Positions 8,036-17,438 of a DNA stretch of 64,000 nt are shown in pieces. The first letter of the stretch is position 1; every line of letters starts with the position of its first letter. The DNA comes from Loigolactobacillus bifermentans DSM 20003. Lineage in GTDB: Bacteria; Bacillota; Bacilli; Lactobacillales; Lactobacillaceae. A program made the position numbers and the translations under genes. The notes beneath the pieces were generated by a model. The model saw nothing but the letters and a program-made list of their open reading frames with translations. It was not told the origin of the DNA and searched no databases. The DNA lies in NCBI RefSeq assembly GCF_001434575.1, contig NZ_AZDA01000117.1, positions 31,960 through 95,959 of the forward strand. The letters are read 5' to 3'.

Positions 8036-8621
8036 CGATAATTAAACTCTTTCACGGTACAACTCAAAAAATGCGGATCTAATATTTCAAAATGGGTTTA
8101 ACGAAATCAATATTCCACAGTTTTATAAAGTCAGCCAAGCTTTGCTTTCCAAAGATCCCGGATCACTAGGATATGGTTTATATTCTTTTGAGAAGGACGC
8201 ATACCTCGCAAAACTGTTTGCAAGTAAATTCACATCGCATCCTGCAGTTATTACATTTAATATTGACTGTCCCGATAATACAATACTCAAACTATTTCCA
8301 GGCACTAAAGATACGAAAATATTTGAGATTTGGTTAAGTAACGTCATTGAAACACCGGCCATTCGATCAATATTAACTCACTATACAAACTCTAGCTATC
8401 AAAAATCATTAGATGGTGCATTAATCGAAGCCTTTATAACAGATATGGCACCTAAAATGACGAATTCTATCAACTGTATTACGTCCGCCACACATACCTA
8501 CATCGGCAAACTTTCAAAAATACCTATGAGTTTTCCGAATAGTATCGAATATTGTATTCGGAGTACGCGCATCATTCAGAATAGTACCATCACAAAAATC
8601 GAAGGAAGTGATTTCTTATGA
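8032..8621 (+). pseudogene. ADP-ribosyltransferase-like (DUF3990/PARP-like fold) protein, frameshifted at a poly-A tract
   Basis: The first frame starts at ATG 8032 and reads MTIIKLFHGTTQK before stopping early at 8082. If the A6 run at 8066-8071 is read as seven A, or with a -1 slip on AAA, the frame joins the long downstream frame ending at 8621 and gives about 197 residues. The joined N-terminus KLFHGTTQKNADLIFQNGF has the HG[TS] motif and A..I..xGF pattern of ADP-ribosyltransferase-like folds. GYGLYSFEKDAYLAKLFA matches the following Gly-x-Gly-x-Tyr and A..[FW]A block of DUF3990-like proteins. The downstream partner overlaps by ATGA. Either the gene is broken, or expression is tuned by slippage or phase variation. 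A toxin function is inference. Confidence 0.6.
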
Positions 8622-8767
8622 AATGGATCGGCACTGAACAGGAATTACAGCAATACATCGCAAAAATAACCCAACAGAATGCCAAAAAGCTCGAGCAAAC
8701 TTTAAATTACCTGGGCTTTCAAACCCCACAAAATACCAAACCAGCCCCATCAAAGCCTCACGACTAA
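8618..8767 (+). CDS. Small 49-residue protein coupled to the ART-like gene
   Basis: ATG at 8618 overlaps the stop of the preceding frame (ATGA) with GAAGGAAG upstream, so translation is coupled. The product is a short, mostly helical charged protein (starts MKWIGTEQELQQYI) with a proline- and lysine-rich tail, ending at 8767 before a strong terminator. Small size and coupling to an ADP-ribosyltransferase-like gene suit an antitoxin or immunity partner, but no family is recognised. Confidence 0.5.
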   Translation: MKWIGTEQELQQYIAKITQQNAKKLEQTLNYLGFQTPQNTKPAPSKPHD

Positions 8768-8779
8768 CCGTCAAGCTCC

Positions 8780-8820
8780 CCCATTAAAGCGCGCAACATT
8801 GCCCTTTAATGGGATTTTTT
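8780..8820. terminator. Bidirectional terminator
   Basis: CCCATTAAAG (8780-8789) pairs with CTTTAATGGG (8804-8813), followed by ATTTTTT. It ends the ART-like pair on the plus strand and is also placed to end the LacI gene on the minus strand. Confidence 0.75.
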
Positions 8821-8823
8821 AAT

Positions 8824-9771
8824 TTAACGCCAAATAATCTCCGACTGCACCGGCAATTGTTTTAACTGCCCGTTATAGGCCAGTTGAAACGCCAGCTGGC
8901 CGACTTCCTTAAAATGATGGTCAATGGTGGGCAACTTTAGCAGCTGGCCAGACAATTGATTTTCTTGGCCCATCATCGGTGGCACAGGTCGGTTTGCATC
9001 TTGGTAACGCTGTATAATCGCTGCGGCAATGTCGTCACTGTTAGCAAAAATAAAATCAGGCTGCTGGGCCAACTGAACAAAGGCAGCAGCTGCTTGATAG
9101 CCATCCGCGTAATTGGCCACGCCAGTTTGAATCAACTCTGGTGCAGGAGAAGTGCCAAAGACTTGGCGATAACTGGCCATGGTGGCTTGGCTGGTTAAGC
9201 TTACAGGTTCCGGTCGGCTTAAGGTCATGGCGATCCGGCGGTACCCTTTTTGTTGCAGTAACCGAAAAGCGTCTAAATAAATTTCTTGCCGCAACGTATA
9301 GGCCGCTGCGATCTTCACCCCACGCGGATCTTCACAGCAGATCACCGGACCATATTTTTGATAAGCCGCCAGCTGTGTTAACGGAATCCCATGGGACGTA
9401 AAAATCAACCCGTCATACGCTTTACGGTGTAATTGTTCCAAATATTGTACCTCAAGCTGCGCATCGTATTTTGATTGCAACATCACCACATGATCATTCA
9501 CCGCAAAGGCCGCTTCCATAATGCTGGTCATCAATTGCATGAAATAAGGATGTCGTAAATGCGGCACCACCACGCCAATCGTTGATGTATGGCCTTTGCT
9601 GAGATCCCGCGCAATATCATTGGGCACATAGTCCATTTCTGTGATCACCTGCTGAATTTCCTCAGCGGCGATTTTCGACACGTAGCCACTTTGATTTAAA
9701 TACCGCGAAACCGTTGAGATCGAATACCCGGCCCGTTTGGCAATATCACGAATTGTTGCCACCTTTGACAC
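8824..9771 (-). CDS. LacI family transcriptional regulator
   Basis: 315 residues. The N-terminal HTH reads ATIRDIAKRAGYSISTVSRYLNQSGYVS with a hinge-helix region near YVPNDIARDLSKG, then a periplasmic-binding-type core starting TIGVVVPHLRHPYFMQ. The start is GTG at 9771, directly after the HAD stop, or GTG at 9762, which would give the classic MATIRDIA beginning and a better spaced AGGTG. It is cotranscribed with the HAD phosphatase. Palindromes of the form TGGAAC..GTTCCA occur upstream of the operon and are likely its own operators, which suggests autoregulation. The effector is unknown, possibly a sugar or sugar phosphate. Confidence 0.88.
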   Translation of the reverse strand: MSKVATIRDIAKRAGYSISTVSRYLNQSGYVSKIAAEEIQQVITEMDYVPNDIARDLSKGHTSTIGVVVPHLRHPYFMQLMTSIMEAAFAVNDHVVMLQSKYDAQLEVQYLEQLHRKAYDGLIFTSHGIPLTQLAAYQKYGPVICCEDPRGVKIAAAYTLRQEIYLDAFRLLQQKGYRRIAMTLSRPEPVSLTSQATMASYRQVFGTSPAPELIQTGVANYADGYQAAAAFVQLAQQPDFIFANSDDIAAAIIQRYQDANRPVPPMMGQENQLSGQLLKLPTIDHHFKEVGQLAFQLAYNGQLKQLPVQSEIIWR

Positions 9772-10569
9772 CTACTTTCTAGCGCCCACCGCTCCAATAA
9801 AGTGCGTCACGCCATACGCCACGCCGTCTTCATCATTGGTTTTGGTCACGAATTTTCCCGCCGCTTGAATGGCTGGTAGCGCGTTGCCCATGACGATCGG
9901 CGTGCCAACTGCTTGCAACATTGGCAAGTCGTTATGACCATCCCCAAAGGCCGCCATTTCAGTTGTTTTCAGCTGACGCTGGCGCTTGATTTGGGCGATA
10001 CCGGCTGATTTTTTGGCCAAATGACTGGTGAGCTCTAAATACAGTGTACCAGATTGTTGAATACTGACGTCAGTCAAGTGTAAAGCTTGTAACGTTGCCT
10101 GTAATTTCAACATGACTTGTGGCTCAAAAACGATCAGCATGATTTTGAAAATCGGCTGCTCACTGATTGCGGTGCTTAAAGTCGGCTCCCAATCATTAAT
10201 GGCCATTTCTGCTTTGATGCCCCGGTCGATCTGGGCAGTGTACCAATGGTCCGCCGTGTAATAACTCAGACTCACCGTTGGAAATGCTGTTTTTAACAGC
10301 TGCAACAAGCGCCGACTGGTGCGCTGTGCCAAGGGCTGCGCCGTTAAAGGCGCCCCTTGGGGTTGAAATACCAAGCCACCATTAAAGGCGATCTGAGGCG
10401 TTTTCAAATCCAGCGCTTGAATGGCGCTTCGCATTTCCATCGGCGCTCGAGCGGACACCAACGTGACGGGAATCCCACAACTTTTCAGCACCCTGGCATT
10501 TTCAGCGCTAACTTGGCCTTGACGATTTAATAACGTACCATCCATGTCTAAAAACAATTGTTTGATCAT
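9772..10569 (-). CDS. Cof-type HAD-IIB phosphatase
   Basis: About 265 residues. Motif I is FLDMDGTLL at the N-terminus, motif II is VTLVSAR, and motif IV is AFGDGHNDLPML, with the conserved Lys in HLAKKSAGI. These are hallmarks of Cof/YwtE-type HAD hydrolases, which dephosphorylate sugar phosphates or flavin precursors. ATG 10569 is chosen because AAAGGA lies 9 bases upstream and the Asp nucleophile then sits near residue 9; the frame stays open further upstream into the operator region. It is the first gene of a pair with the LacI regulator. The substrate cannot be told from sequence. Confidence 0.85.
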   Translation of the reverse strand: MIKQLFLDMDGTLLNRQGQVSAENARVLKSCGIPVTLVSARAPMEMRSAIQALDLKTPQIAFNGGLVFQPQGAPLTAQPLAQRTSRRLLQLLKTAFPTVSLSYYTADHWYTAQIDRGIKAEMAINDWEPTLSTAISEQPIFKIMLIVFEPQVMLKLQATLQALHLTDVSIQQSGTLYLELTSHLAKKSAGIAQIKRQRQLKTTEMAAFGDGHNDLPMLQAVGTPIVMGNALPAIQAAGKFVTKTNDEDGVAYGVTHFIGAVGARK

Positions 10570-10611
10570 TTGATTCATTCCTTTAATTTGACATAGGTTT
10601 AGCTTACCTGC

Positions 10612-10714
10612 TGAAACGCGTTCCATAGCAAGAGCTGATTGAAATTTAAAATAGACCAATTTCAATGTGGAATGGGTTCCACATCATTTAAGGCTTGTGC
10701 TGGAACCCGTTTCA
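10612..10714. promoter_or_regulatory. Three LacI-type operator palindromes between divergent genes
   Basis: TGAAACGCGTTCCA (10612-10625), TGTGGAA-TGGG-TTCCACA (10666-10683) and TGGAACCCGTTTCA (10701-10714) share half-sites TGGAAC/TGAAAC and a short GC centre, as in LacI-family operators. They lie between the HAD-LacI operon and a plus-strand small gene. The spacing (about 55 and 33 bp between centres) could support looping. Assignment to the neighbouring LacI protein is inference. Confidence 0.6.
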
Positions 10715-10744
10715 CACGGTAGTATCTGGGATGAGGTGATCGAA

Positions 10745-11053
10745 ATGAATACTTATTTAGAAATTATTGAAAATCAGCAGGCACAATTTTGCTATACCAA
10801 TCTTTATTTTACGGCAGACAGTTTGCAGCTGACGTACACAGCTGGCAAACAATCAACCCGGCGCGATACCTTGGATCTCACCCAAATCAAACAGGGCATC
10901 CAAGATGAATTTCTAGGTGCCACCCGCATCAGTTTCCACTACGGCGACCGCGAATATGTTTTCTTCAGCCAAGGCAACGGCATCATCGAATATTTAACCG
11001 ACCATTTAGGTGATCAGCTGGTGAAAATCGCCCGCACAGAAAATGCCTCATAA
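10745..11053 (+). CDS. Hypothetical protein of 102 residues
   Basis: GAGGTG lies 8 bases before ATG 10745. The protein (starts MNTYLEIIENQQAQF) has alternating polar and hydrophobic segments suggesting beta strands, with DLTQIKQGIQDEF and ISFHYGDREYVFF. It has no signal peptide or membrane segment. It faces the LacI operators and may belong to that regulon. The family is not recognised; a small sensor or binding domain is possible. A clear terminator follows. Confidence 0.6.
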   Translation: MNTYLEIIENQQAQFCYTNLYFTADSLQLTYTAGKQSTRRDTLDLTQIKQGIQDEFLGATRISFHYGDREYVFFSQGNGIIEYLTDHLGDQLVKIARTENAS

Positions 11054-11066
11054 GGTCCCTATCACA

Positions 11067-11097
11067 CACCTATCGGCACCAGTCGATAGGTGTTTTT
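11067..11097 (+). terminator. Terminator of the 102-residue gene
   Basis: CACCTATCG (11067-11075) pairs with CGATAGGTG (11084-11092), followed by TTTTT. Confidence 0.8.
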
Positions 11098-11405
11098 AGG
11101 TGCCTTATCCAGTAACAACCTGACCGGCAGGGGCACCGCAATTCACTTGTTTCAAGACCGACCTGATCGTAAATGGTAAATCATTAGCGATCATTTTACG
11201 ATTGAGCCAGTTGTTACTTCCGGACTAGAATTTGCGCTTATCATTTAGTGACCGGAATATAAACTAAACAACGCCCGATCCTACTTAGGTCACAGCATTT
11301 AAGTCTTTAAATTTAAAGGGCAATGTCTTAATTATTTTAGCGTGTCACAAGTACCAATCATGTTACGTCCAAATAACCAAATCATGATGACAATACTAGT
11401 CCGTA

Positions 11406-11528
11406 GGCAACAGTGGGCTCAGCCGTGAAATTGTCGTTGCGGTTTACCGCTTACGACAAGGTCGAGCTTTGAAACAAGTGATTTTCTTGGTTCAAAGTCG
11501 GCCCACAGCGTTCCAGCCCACTGTTGCC
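11406..11528. repeat. Nested palindromic element with 14-bp outer inverted repeat
   Basis: GGCAACAGTGGGCT (11406-11419) and AGCCCACTGTTGCC (11515-11528) form a perfect outer stem. Inside are two further hairpins: TTGTCGT / ACGACAA (11431-11459) with inner CGGT/ACCG, and CTTTGAA..CAAG / CTTG..TTCAAAG (11467-11497). The whole 123-bp unit could fold as a three-way junction on either strand. It sits in a gene-free stretch (11098-11545) just past the mnmG terminator. It could be a MITE-like palindromic repeat or a small structured RNA. No second copy was seen in the window. Confidence 0.6.
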
Positions 11529-11545
11529 GGAGGACGGCCCAACAA

Positions 11546-11584
11546 CGCAAAAAAAGCGCCGCTCCCAACAGGTTACGACGCTTT
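11546..11584 (-). terminator. Terminator of mnmG
   Basis: On the minus strand AAAGCG and CGCTTT close a hairpin followed by a T run, immediately past the mnmG stop codon. Confidence 0.6.
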
Positions 11585-11592
11585 ACAGTCAA

Positions 11593-13500
11593 CTAGCCTT
11601 GCACTTTGGCAATGCGGCCTTGTTCGATATAAACGGACAAAATCGCAATATCAGCTGGGTTGACCCCACTGATCCGCGTGGCTTGGGCTAAGGTTTCTGG
11701 TTGGATCTGCTTTAATTTTTGATGTGCTTCAGTGGCTAAACCGTTAATCGCATCGTAGTCAATGTTGGCGGGAATCTTTTTCGCTTCCATGCGCTTTAAC
11801 TTGGCCACGCGGTCTTCAGCTTTTTTAATATAACCGGCGTACTTGATTTGAATTTCGACTTGTTCAATCACCCGGCGATCCAAGGTTTCTGGTGCCGCTG
11901 GAATAAATTGCAATAGGTCTTGATAGCTGATTTCTGGGCGTTTCAAGAAATCACTGGCCAACACGCCATCTTTCAGCGGTGCCGTGCCTTTGGCTGTTAA
12001 AAAGGCGTTGACTTGATCATTTGGCTTAATGCGATAGGTACCTAAGCGGTCTAATTCAGCTTGAATCGCAGCTTTTTTAGCTAAAAAGGCTTGGTAACGT
12101 TCATCTGAGATCATCCCTAAGTCATGGCCGCGTTCCGTTAACCGCAAATCAGCATTGTCATGGCGTAAGATCAGACGATATTCTGCCCGGCTGGTTAACA
12201 GGCGATAGGGTTCGTTAGTGCCTTTGGTGACCAAATCATCCACCATGACGCCAATATAAGCATCGCTACGCTTCAAAATAAACGGTTCTGTTTTGCCTAA
12301 TGCCCGCAAACCAGCGTTGATGCCGGCTAAAATGCCTTGCCCGGCAGCTTCTTCATAGCCAGAAGTGCCGTTCATTTGCCCGGCGGTGAATAAGTTTTTC
12401 ACCACTTTAGTTTCCAACGTTGGCCGTAATTGCCAAGGTTCAACCACGTCATATTCAATGGCGTAGCCTGGCCGCATCATTTGCGCGTTTTCTAAGCCCG
12501 CAATCGAATGCAAGATCCGTTGTTGCACTTCTTCTGGCATCGACGTAGACAACCCTTGGACGTACCATTCTTCAGTATCGCGGCCTTCTGGTTCTAAGAA
12601 CAACTGATGGCGATCTTTATCCGCAAAACGCACGATTTTATCCTCAATAGATGGGCAATACCGAGGGCCCACCCCTTTGATCAAGCCGGAGAACATAGGC
12701 GCACGGTCTAAATTATCCCGAATGATTTTGTGGGTCGCTGGATTGGTGTACGTTAACCAGCATGAGATCTGATCTTTCAAATAAATCGAATCAGACGTGG
12801 TGTAACTGAAATGATTCACATCAGCATCCCCAGGTTGTTCTTCGGTGGCACTGTAATCAATGGTGGTGCCATCCACCCGTGGTGGCGTCCCAGTTTTAAA
12901 CCGCCGTAGCTTCAAGCCTTGTTTCATCAAATCTTCTGACAAATAGTTGGAAGGTTGTGAGTTGTTGGGACCCGATGAATATTGTAATTCACCGATAATG
13001 ATCTTACCGCGTGAGGCCGTGCCAGCAGCTAAGACCACACTTTTGGCATGGTACCGGGCACCGGTGTTGGTGACGATGCCTACACAAGCGTCACCGTCCA
13101 TTAACAAACGATCGGCGATGCCCTGACGCAAGGTTAAATGCGGTGTGCGTTCAATGGTGTCTTTCATGGCGCGATGGTAGGCGTGCTTGTCCGCTTGGGC
13201 CCGCAGAGCCCGGACGGCAGGGCCTTTCCCGGTATTTAGCATCCGCATTTGAATGTAAGTTTTATCAATGTTCCGACCCATTTCGCCACCTAACGCGTCG
13301 ATTTCGCGGACTACAATGCCTTTGGCAGGACCGCCGACAGACGGGTTACACGGCATAAAAGCGACCATATCTAAATTAATGGTTAACAGTAAGGTTTCAT
13401 TGCCCATCCGCGCGGCGGCTAAAGCTGCTTCACAGCCGGCGTGGCCTGCGCCAACCACGATCACATCGTAATCTTGCGCGTCATATTCTCTAACTTGCAT
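11593..13500 (-). CDS. mnmG: tRNA uridine 5-carboxymethylaminomethyl modification enzyme MnmG (GidA)
   Basis: 635 residues, the normal length. The N-terminal FAD-binding motif is [22 protein letters not shown]; the conserved [12 protein letters not shown] and [16 protein letters not shown] blocks follow, and the C-terminal helical domain ends with the GINPADI-like [10 protein letters not shown]. With MnmE it installs the 5-carboxymethylaminomethyl group on the wobble uridine of several tRNAs, using FAD, NADH and methylene-THF. It lies 45 bases after mnmE in the same direction, the usual origin-proximal order. Confidence 0.97.
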   Translation of the reverse strand: MQVREYDAQDYDVIVVGAGHAGCEAALAAARMGNETLLLTINLDMVAFMPCNPSVGGPAKGIVVREIDALGGEMGRNIDKTYIQMRMLNTGKGPAVRALRAQADKHAYHRAMKDTIERTPHLTLRQGIADRLLMDGDACVGIVTNTGARYHAKSVVLAAGTASRGKIIIGELQYSSGPNNSQPSNYLSEDLMKQGLKLRRFKTGTPPRVDGTTIDYSATEEQPGDADVNHFSYTTSDSIYLKDQISCWLTYTNPATHKIIRDNLDRAPMFSGLIKGVGPRYCPSIEDKIVRFADKDRHQLFLEPEGRDTEEWYVQGLSTSMPEEVQQRILHSIAGLENAQMMRPGYAIEYDVVEPWQLRPTLETKVVKNLFTAGQMNGTSGYEEAAGQGILAGINAGLRALGKTEPFILKRSDAYIGVMVDDLVTKGTNEPYRLLTSRAEYRLILRHDNADLRLTERGHDLGMISDERYQAFLAKKAAIQAELDRLGTYRIKPNDQVNAFLTAKGTAPLKDGVLASDFLKRPEISYQDLLQFIPAAPETLDRRVIEQVEIQIKYAGYIKKAEDRVAKLKRMEAKKIPANIDYDAINGLATEAHQKLKQIQPETLAQATRISGVNPADIAILSVYIEQGRIAKVQG

Positions 13501-13545
13501 GCTAAACTTCCTTTATTTTGATTTCAAGCGCGCTTCACTTGGCGC

Positions 13546-14934
13546 TTATTTGCCTAAACAGAACTGACTAAATAATTGGTTCAATAACTCATCTTGATAG
13601 GAATCTCCGGTGATCTCACCTAATAAGTCCCAGGCTCGGGTCATGTCGATTTGGACCAAGTCCACTGGCATCCCGTCAGCGATACCTTGTAGCACATCCC
13701 CTAAAGCCTGATCCGCTTGATGAAGCAAGCCGATTTGGCGGGCATTGGACACCAGCGTGGTGCTTTGACTATTATCGATCCCACCCCAGAACAACTGGGC
13801 GATTCGGCCTTCCAACTGATCAATCCCGTTGGTAGTTAACGCCGAAATGGCAATCACATCGTCCGCTGGTACTTTTTGTTTCAACGCAGCGTCGTCTAAC
13901 TGCACGGGCAGATCTGTTTTGTTTAAAATGACGATTCGCTTTTTATTAGCGGTTAAATTTAATAGTTCCTGATCTTCTGCCGTTAACGGTTCACTGTTGT
14001 TTAACACCAACAGCACCAGATCCGCGGCGGTGATTGCCTGCCGCGACCGTTCGACACCAATTTTTTCAACTTTATCATCGGTGTCCCGAATACCAGCCGT
14101 ATCCACCAGCTTCAACGGCACATCCCGGACGTTAACGTATTCTTCGATCACGTCGCGAGTGGTGCCGGCTACGTCGGTGACAATGGCCTTATCTTCATGT
14201 AACAAGTGGTTTAGCAAACTTGACTTGCCCACATTGGGCCGCCCGACAATTGCCGTGGCCAATCCTTCACGCAACACCTTGCCTTGATTCGCGGTGGCCA
14301 ATAATTGTTGCACTTGTTTGCGCACCGTGGTGGCTTTTTCCAGCAACATTTTTGTGGTCATGGTTTCCACAGCATCATATTCTGGATAGTCAATGTTGAC
14401 CTCGACCTGCGCCAGCGCGTCTAAAATCTCTTGGCGAATATTTTTGATCAAGTGCGACAAGTTACCATCTAACTGGTTCACGGCCACTTGCATGGCCCGA
14501 TCAGTTTTCGCACGGATCAGATCCATGACAGATTCGGCCTGTGTTAAGTCGATGCGGCCGTTTAGAAAGGCCCGCTTGGTAAATTCACCTGGTTCCGCTA
14601 AACGCGCGCCATGGCTTAATAACAGCTGTAGCACATGATTCGTCGCCACAATGCCACCGTGGGTGTTGATCTCAACCATATCTTCACGGGTGTAAGTTTT
14701 CGGCGCCTTTAAAACGGAAACCATCACTTCATCCACCACGTTTTGGGTTTGCGGATCCACCACATGACCATAATTAATGGTGTGACTAGCGCATTGACTT
14801 AACGCTTTGCCTTTAAAGATTTGTTGCGCAACGGTTAAAGCTTGTTCACCTGACAGCCGCACAATGGAAATGGCACCTTCACCAGGTGGCGTTGAAATCG
14901 CCGCAATGGTATCAAATTCAGTTGTTTCCGTCAC
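13546..14934 (-). CDS. mnmE: tRNA modification GTPase MnmE (TrmE/ThdF)
   Basis: 462 residues. An N-terminal THF-binding domain ([22 protein letters not shown]) is followed by a helical domain with an inserted G domain: G1 [12 protein letters not shown]3 DTAGIRDT, G4 NKTD. The C-terminal CLGK motif, with the catalytic Cys, is intact. It partners MnmG in wobble uridine modification. The start is GTG with GAAAGGACG upstream. It is divergent from nothing and follows jag across about 150 bases that contain a hairpin (CCACGCC / GGCGTGG, about 14974-14997) reading as a minus-strand terminator or leader stem with TTTTTT. Confidence 0.97.
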   Translation of the reverse strand: MTETTEFDTIAAISTPPGEGAISIVRLSGEQALTVAQQIFKGKALSQCASHTINYGHVVDPQTQNVVDEVMVSVLKAPKTYTREDMVEINTHGGIVATNHVLQLLLSHGARLAEPGEFTKRAFLNGRIDLTQAESVMDLIRAKTDRAMQVAVNQLDGNLSHLIKNIRQEILDALAQVEVNIDYPEYDAVETMTTKMLLEKATTVRKQVQQLLATANQGKVLREGLATAIVGRPNVGKSSLLNHLLHEDKAIVTDVAGTTRDVIEEYVNVRDVPLKLVDTAGIRDTDDKVEKIGVERSRQAITAADLVLLVLNNSEPLTAEDQELLNLTANKKRIVILNKTDLPVQLDDAALKQKVPADDVIAISALTTNGIDQLEGRIAQLFWGGIDNSQSTTLVSNARQIGLLHQADQALGDVLQGIADGMPVDLVQIDMTRAWDLLGEITGDSYQDELLNQLFSQFCLGK

Positions 14935-15091
14935 AGAAATCGTCCTTTCTTTTTGGCATAAAAAAAGTGCCTACACCACGCCACTGGTTTGGCGTGGAAA
15001 GCACTTTGACTACTTTACCGCTATCATAATAGCCCTAATATAAATCAGAACCGCGTGGCTTGTCAACCGTTTTGGCACCGACCACTGCGAT

Positions 15092-15862
15092 TTAAACCCC
15101 AGCCCGTGGCGTGATCACCAAATAACGATGGGGTTCTTCCCCTTCTGAATGAGTGGTCACATAGCGATTGTGGGCCAAGTAAGCATGGACTTGTTTGCGT
15201 TCAAAAGCGGGCATTGGATCCAGCATTTGTGGCTGGCCGGTGGCAATCACATCTTGTAAGGCCTGTTTGGCCAACCGCTTTAAAATCTCTTGGCGATGCT
15301 GCCGGTATTCACCGACATTTAACAACAAGGTAAACCGTGAATGAGCTTGATGATTCACATACACTTGCCCCAAATATTGTAAGGCGTTTAAGGTGCGGCC
15401 ATGCCGGCCAATCAGGCGCCCAGGGTGCTGCGTCTGCAATTGGACCCGTAATTCATGGTGTGGCGCGCGTTTCAAGGTTAAGCCTTCTGGTTGCCCGAGA
15501 CTTTTTAAAATCGCTTGTAAATAAGTTTGGAGCGCTTTTAGCGCCTGTTCATCTTGGGCCCGATTAGCAGGCCGCATGGTTTGCGGCTGGGTAGCTGCTT
15601 GTTTGTTGACCGTTGCGATAGATGATGCGGCTGGTTGCGGCTTTGCTGGCGTTGTTGCTTGGCGTGGTGTTTCGGCCTTGGCAGGCATGGCTGGCACCGG
15701 CTTGGGTTCAATTTTTACTTGTGCCAACTGACGTCCAATGCCTAAAAAGCCCCGTTTACCAGCCTTGATCACCGTGATCGTGGCGGTGTTTTGCTCTAAT
15801 TTCAAAGCGGCTAAACCTGCCACCACTGCCTCTGGCACCGTTTTAGCTGTAAAAATTGGCAT
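15092..15862 (-). CDS. jag: RNA-binding protein Jag / KhpB
   Basis: About 256 residues from ATG 15862, which has AAAGGAAGTG upstream. It has an N-terminal Jag domain (MPIFTAKTVPEAVVAGLAAL, with KAGKRGFLGIGRQLAQV), a variable Ala/Pro/Gln-rich linker (about residues 60-115), a KH domain (GRLIGRHGRTLNALQYL) and a C-terminal R3H domain (ERKQVHAYLAHN, then THSEGEEPHRYLVI). KhpB works with KhpA as an RNA chaperone affecting cell elongation and division. It lies downstream of yidC in the conserved rpmH-rnpA-yidC-jag block. Confidence 0.95.
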   Translation of the reverse strand: MPIFTAKTVPEAVVAGLAALKLEQNTATITVIKAGKRGFLGIGRQLAQVKIEPKPVPAMPAKAETPRQATTPAKPQPAASSIATVNKQAATQPQTMRPANRAQDEQALKALQTYLQAILKSLGQPEGLTLKRAPHHELRVQLQTQHPGRLIGRHGRTLNALQYLGQVYVNHQAHSRFTLLLNVGEYRQHRQEILKRLAKQALQDVIATGQPQMLDPMPAFERKQVHAYLAHNRYVTTHSEGEEPHRYLVITPRAGV

Positions 15863-15969
15863 TGCGTTCACTTCCTTTATTGTTGTCATGCAGCTTTAGT
15901 TTAACAAATTTCAGCTTGAAATGATGGTAATCAAAAAACGTTGAGAACAACTCCCAACGTTTCACGAAT

Positions 15970-16794
15970 TTAGCGTTTGCGCTTTTTCCCACGTTTGGCC
16001 TTGGCGACCTTCCGTTGAATGGCACGCTGTGCAGCTTCTTTTTCTGCGCGTTCAGCCCGAATCTTAAATGGATTCATCAGTAACATGGTTTGACCAACTG
16101 AAAAAGCGTTGGTGATCACCCAGTAAACGGCTAAAGCAGATGGTAAATTAATGGCGGTGAACAAGATAATGATGGGCATGCCCCAAACCATCACCGTGTT
16201 CATCCCGTTTTGTTGGACTTGACTCATCGTTGTCAATTTAGAAGTGGCCCAAGTGAAAATCGCCGCTAAAATTGGCAAAATAAAGTATGGATCTGGCTTG
16301 CCTAATTGCATCCATAAGAAGGTACCCGCCCGTAAAGCAGATGTCCGTTGAATCCCTTGATACAAGGCAATCAAAACTGGCATTTGGACGATCAGTGGCA
16401 ACATACTGGCAAATGGGTGCACCCCATTTTCAGAATACAATTTCGACATTTCTGCCTGCAATTTTTGTTGCGTTTCCATATCTTTAGATGAATATTTGGC
16501 TTGAATGGCCTTCATCTCTGGTTGCAAGTCCATCATTTTCCGAGAACTATTCATCTGATACTGCATCAGCGGCAAGATGATGATCCGGATAATAATGGTG
16601 AAGACGATGATCCCGACGCCGAAGCTGCCACCAAATAAATTGGACAGCCAGATAATGGCTCGCGAGAAATTCCAAATAATGTAGTGATCCCAAATACCGG
16701 TGCTATTGGCGGTAACGGGTTTGGTACTACAACCGGCTAATAATAGGAGCAAGGCGCCCATGCCGGCCGTGCCAAAAAGTTTTTTATGCTTCAC
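15970..16794 (-). CDS. yidC: Membrane protein insertase YidC (OxaA1-type lipoprotein)
   Basis: 274 residues. The lipoprotein signal [10 protein letters not shown] places the lipidated Cys near residue 22. The insertase core shows [19 protein letters not shown] with the conserved Arg of the hydrophilic groove, then [18 protein letters not shown], and a basic C-terminal tail rich in Lys/Arg for ribosome contact. It inserts membrane proteins alone or with SecYEG. The start overlaps the end of rnpA by four bases (ATGA). Firmicutes often have a second YidC elsewhere. Confidence 0.96.
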   Translation of the reverse strand: MKHKKLFGTAGMGALLLLLAGCSTKPVTANSTGIWDHYIIWNFSRAIIWLSNLFGGSFGVGIIVFTIIIRIIILPLMQYQMNSSRKMMDLQPEMKAIQAKYSSKDMETQQKLQAEMSKLYSENGVHPFASMLPLIVQMPVLIALYQGIQRTSALRAGTFLWMQLGKPDPYFILPILAAIFTWATSKLTTMSQVQQNGMNTVMVWGMPIIILFTAINLPSALAVYWVITNAFSVGQTMLLMNPFKIRAERAEKEAAQRAIQRKVAKAKRGKKRKR

Positions 16795-17153
16795 TCTGTT
16801 TCCCCCACTTCAGCGTCTTTCAGCAAACCAGCCAAATTTAAAACATGCTGCAAATTTTTCTTTGCCCCGGCCTGATCGAGCTGATCGGCATGTGGTCGGG
16901 CAATCACCAAGAAATCTACCTCAGTGAGGAGCTCTGGCTTTAATTCTTGCAAACTTTGTCGGATCCGGCGTTTCACTTGATTACGGTGGACGGCATTGCC
17001 CACCTTTTTCCCAACTGAAATGCCTACCCGAAAATGCTTCTGCCCAGGCTTATCCATTCGGTACACCACATAATTGCGGTTGGCCTTGGAATTGCCTAAC
17101 TGAAACACGGTTTGGAAGTCTGCTTCTTTTTTAACTCGGTACGATTTTCTCAT
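16791..17153 (-). CDS. rnpA: Ribonuclease P protein component
   Basis: About 120 residues from ATG 17153 (GGAG six bases upstream), giving [17 protein letters not shown]. The RNR motif [12 protein letters not shown] and the [15 protein letters not shown] strand are typical. It binds the RNase P RNA and aids 5' maturation of tRNAs. A longer in-frame start at 17177 lacks a ribosome binding site. It overlaps yidC. It is separated from rpmH by a terminator, so the two are partly uncoupled. Confidence 0.96.
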   Translation of the reverse strand: MRKSYRVKKEADFQTVFQLGNSKANRNYVVYRMDKPGQKHFRVGISVGKKVGNAVHRNQVKRRIRQSLQELKPELLTEVDFLVIARPHADQLDQAGAKKNLQHVLNLAGLLKDAEVGETE

Positions 17154-17270
17154 AACTACTCCACATTTTAAATTCAAAGAAAAAGGCTAGCCCCTCGCCT
17201 TCCGTTGATTTGGACTAGCCCTAGCGAGGATAATGACGCGGCTCGCCTATTCACACTGCATGACTTTTTC

Positions 17271-17297
17271 AAAAAAAGACCACTGAGGGTCAGTGGC
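17271..17297 (-). terminator. Terminator or attenuator between rpmH and rnpA
   Basis: On the minus strand CCACTGA (pairing with TCAGTGG) closes a tight hairpin followed by seven T, directly after the rpmH stop. Read-through would be needed for cotranscription of rnpA. A further stem CCTCGC / GCGAGG lies in the rnpA leader (about 17190-17230). Confidence 0.8.
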
Positions 17298-17438
17298 CTA
17301 TGCAGATAATACTTTTCTACCTTTACGACGGCGGTTTGCTAAAACCTTGCGGCCGTTGCTAGTGCTCATACGTTTCATGAAACCATGAACGCGTTCGCGA
17401 TGACGCTTCTTTGGTTGATATGTGCGTTTCATTGCCAT
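17298..17438 (-). CDS. rpmH: 50S ribosomal protein L34
   Basis: 46 residues: [20 protein letters not shown] at the N-terminus, ending [11 protein letters not shown], the universal L34 sequence. AGGAGGTGG lies upstream of ATG 17438; the inner ATG at 17432 would give the more common MKRTYQ start. It is the first gene of the minus-strand arm next to oriC. Confidence 0.97.
   Translation of the reverse strand: MAMKRTYQPKKRHRERVHGFMKRMSTSNGRKVLANRRRKGRKVLSA

Noticed and set aside
8142..8621. Treating the downstream frame alone as an intact 159-residue gene
   Set aside because: It has no ribosome binding site at its first start codon and lacks the N-terminal HG[TS] motif found just upstream in the shifted frame.
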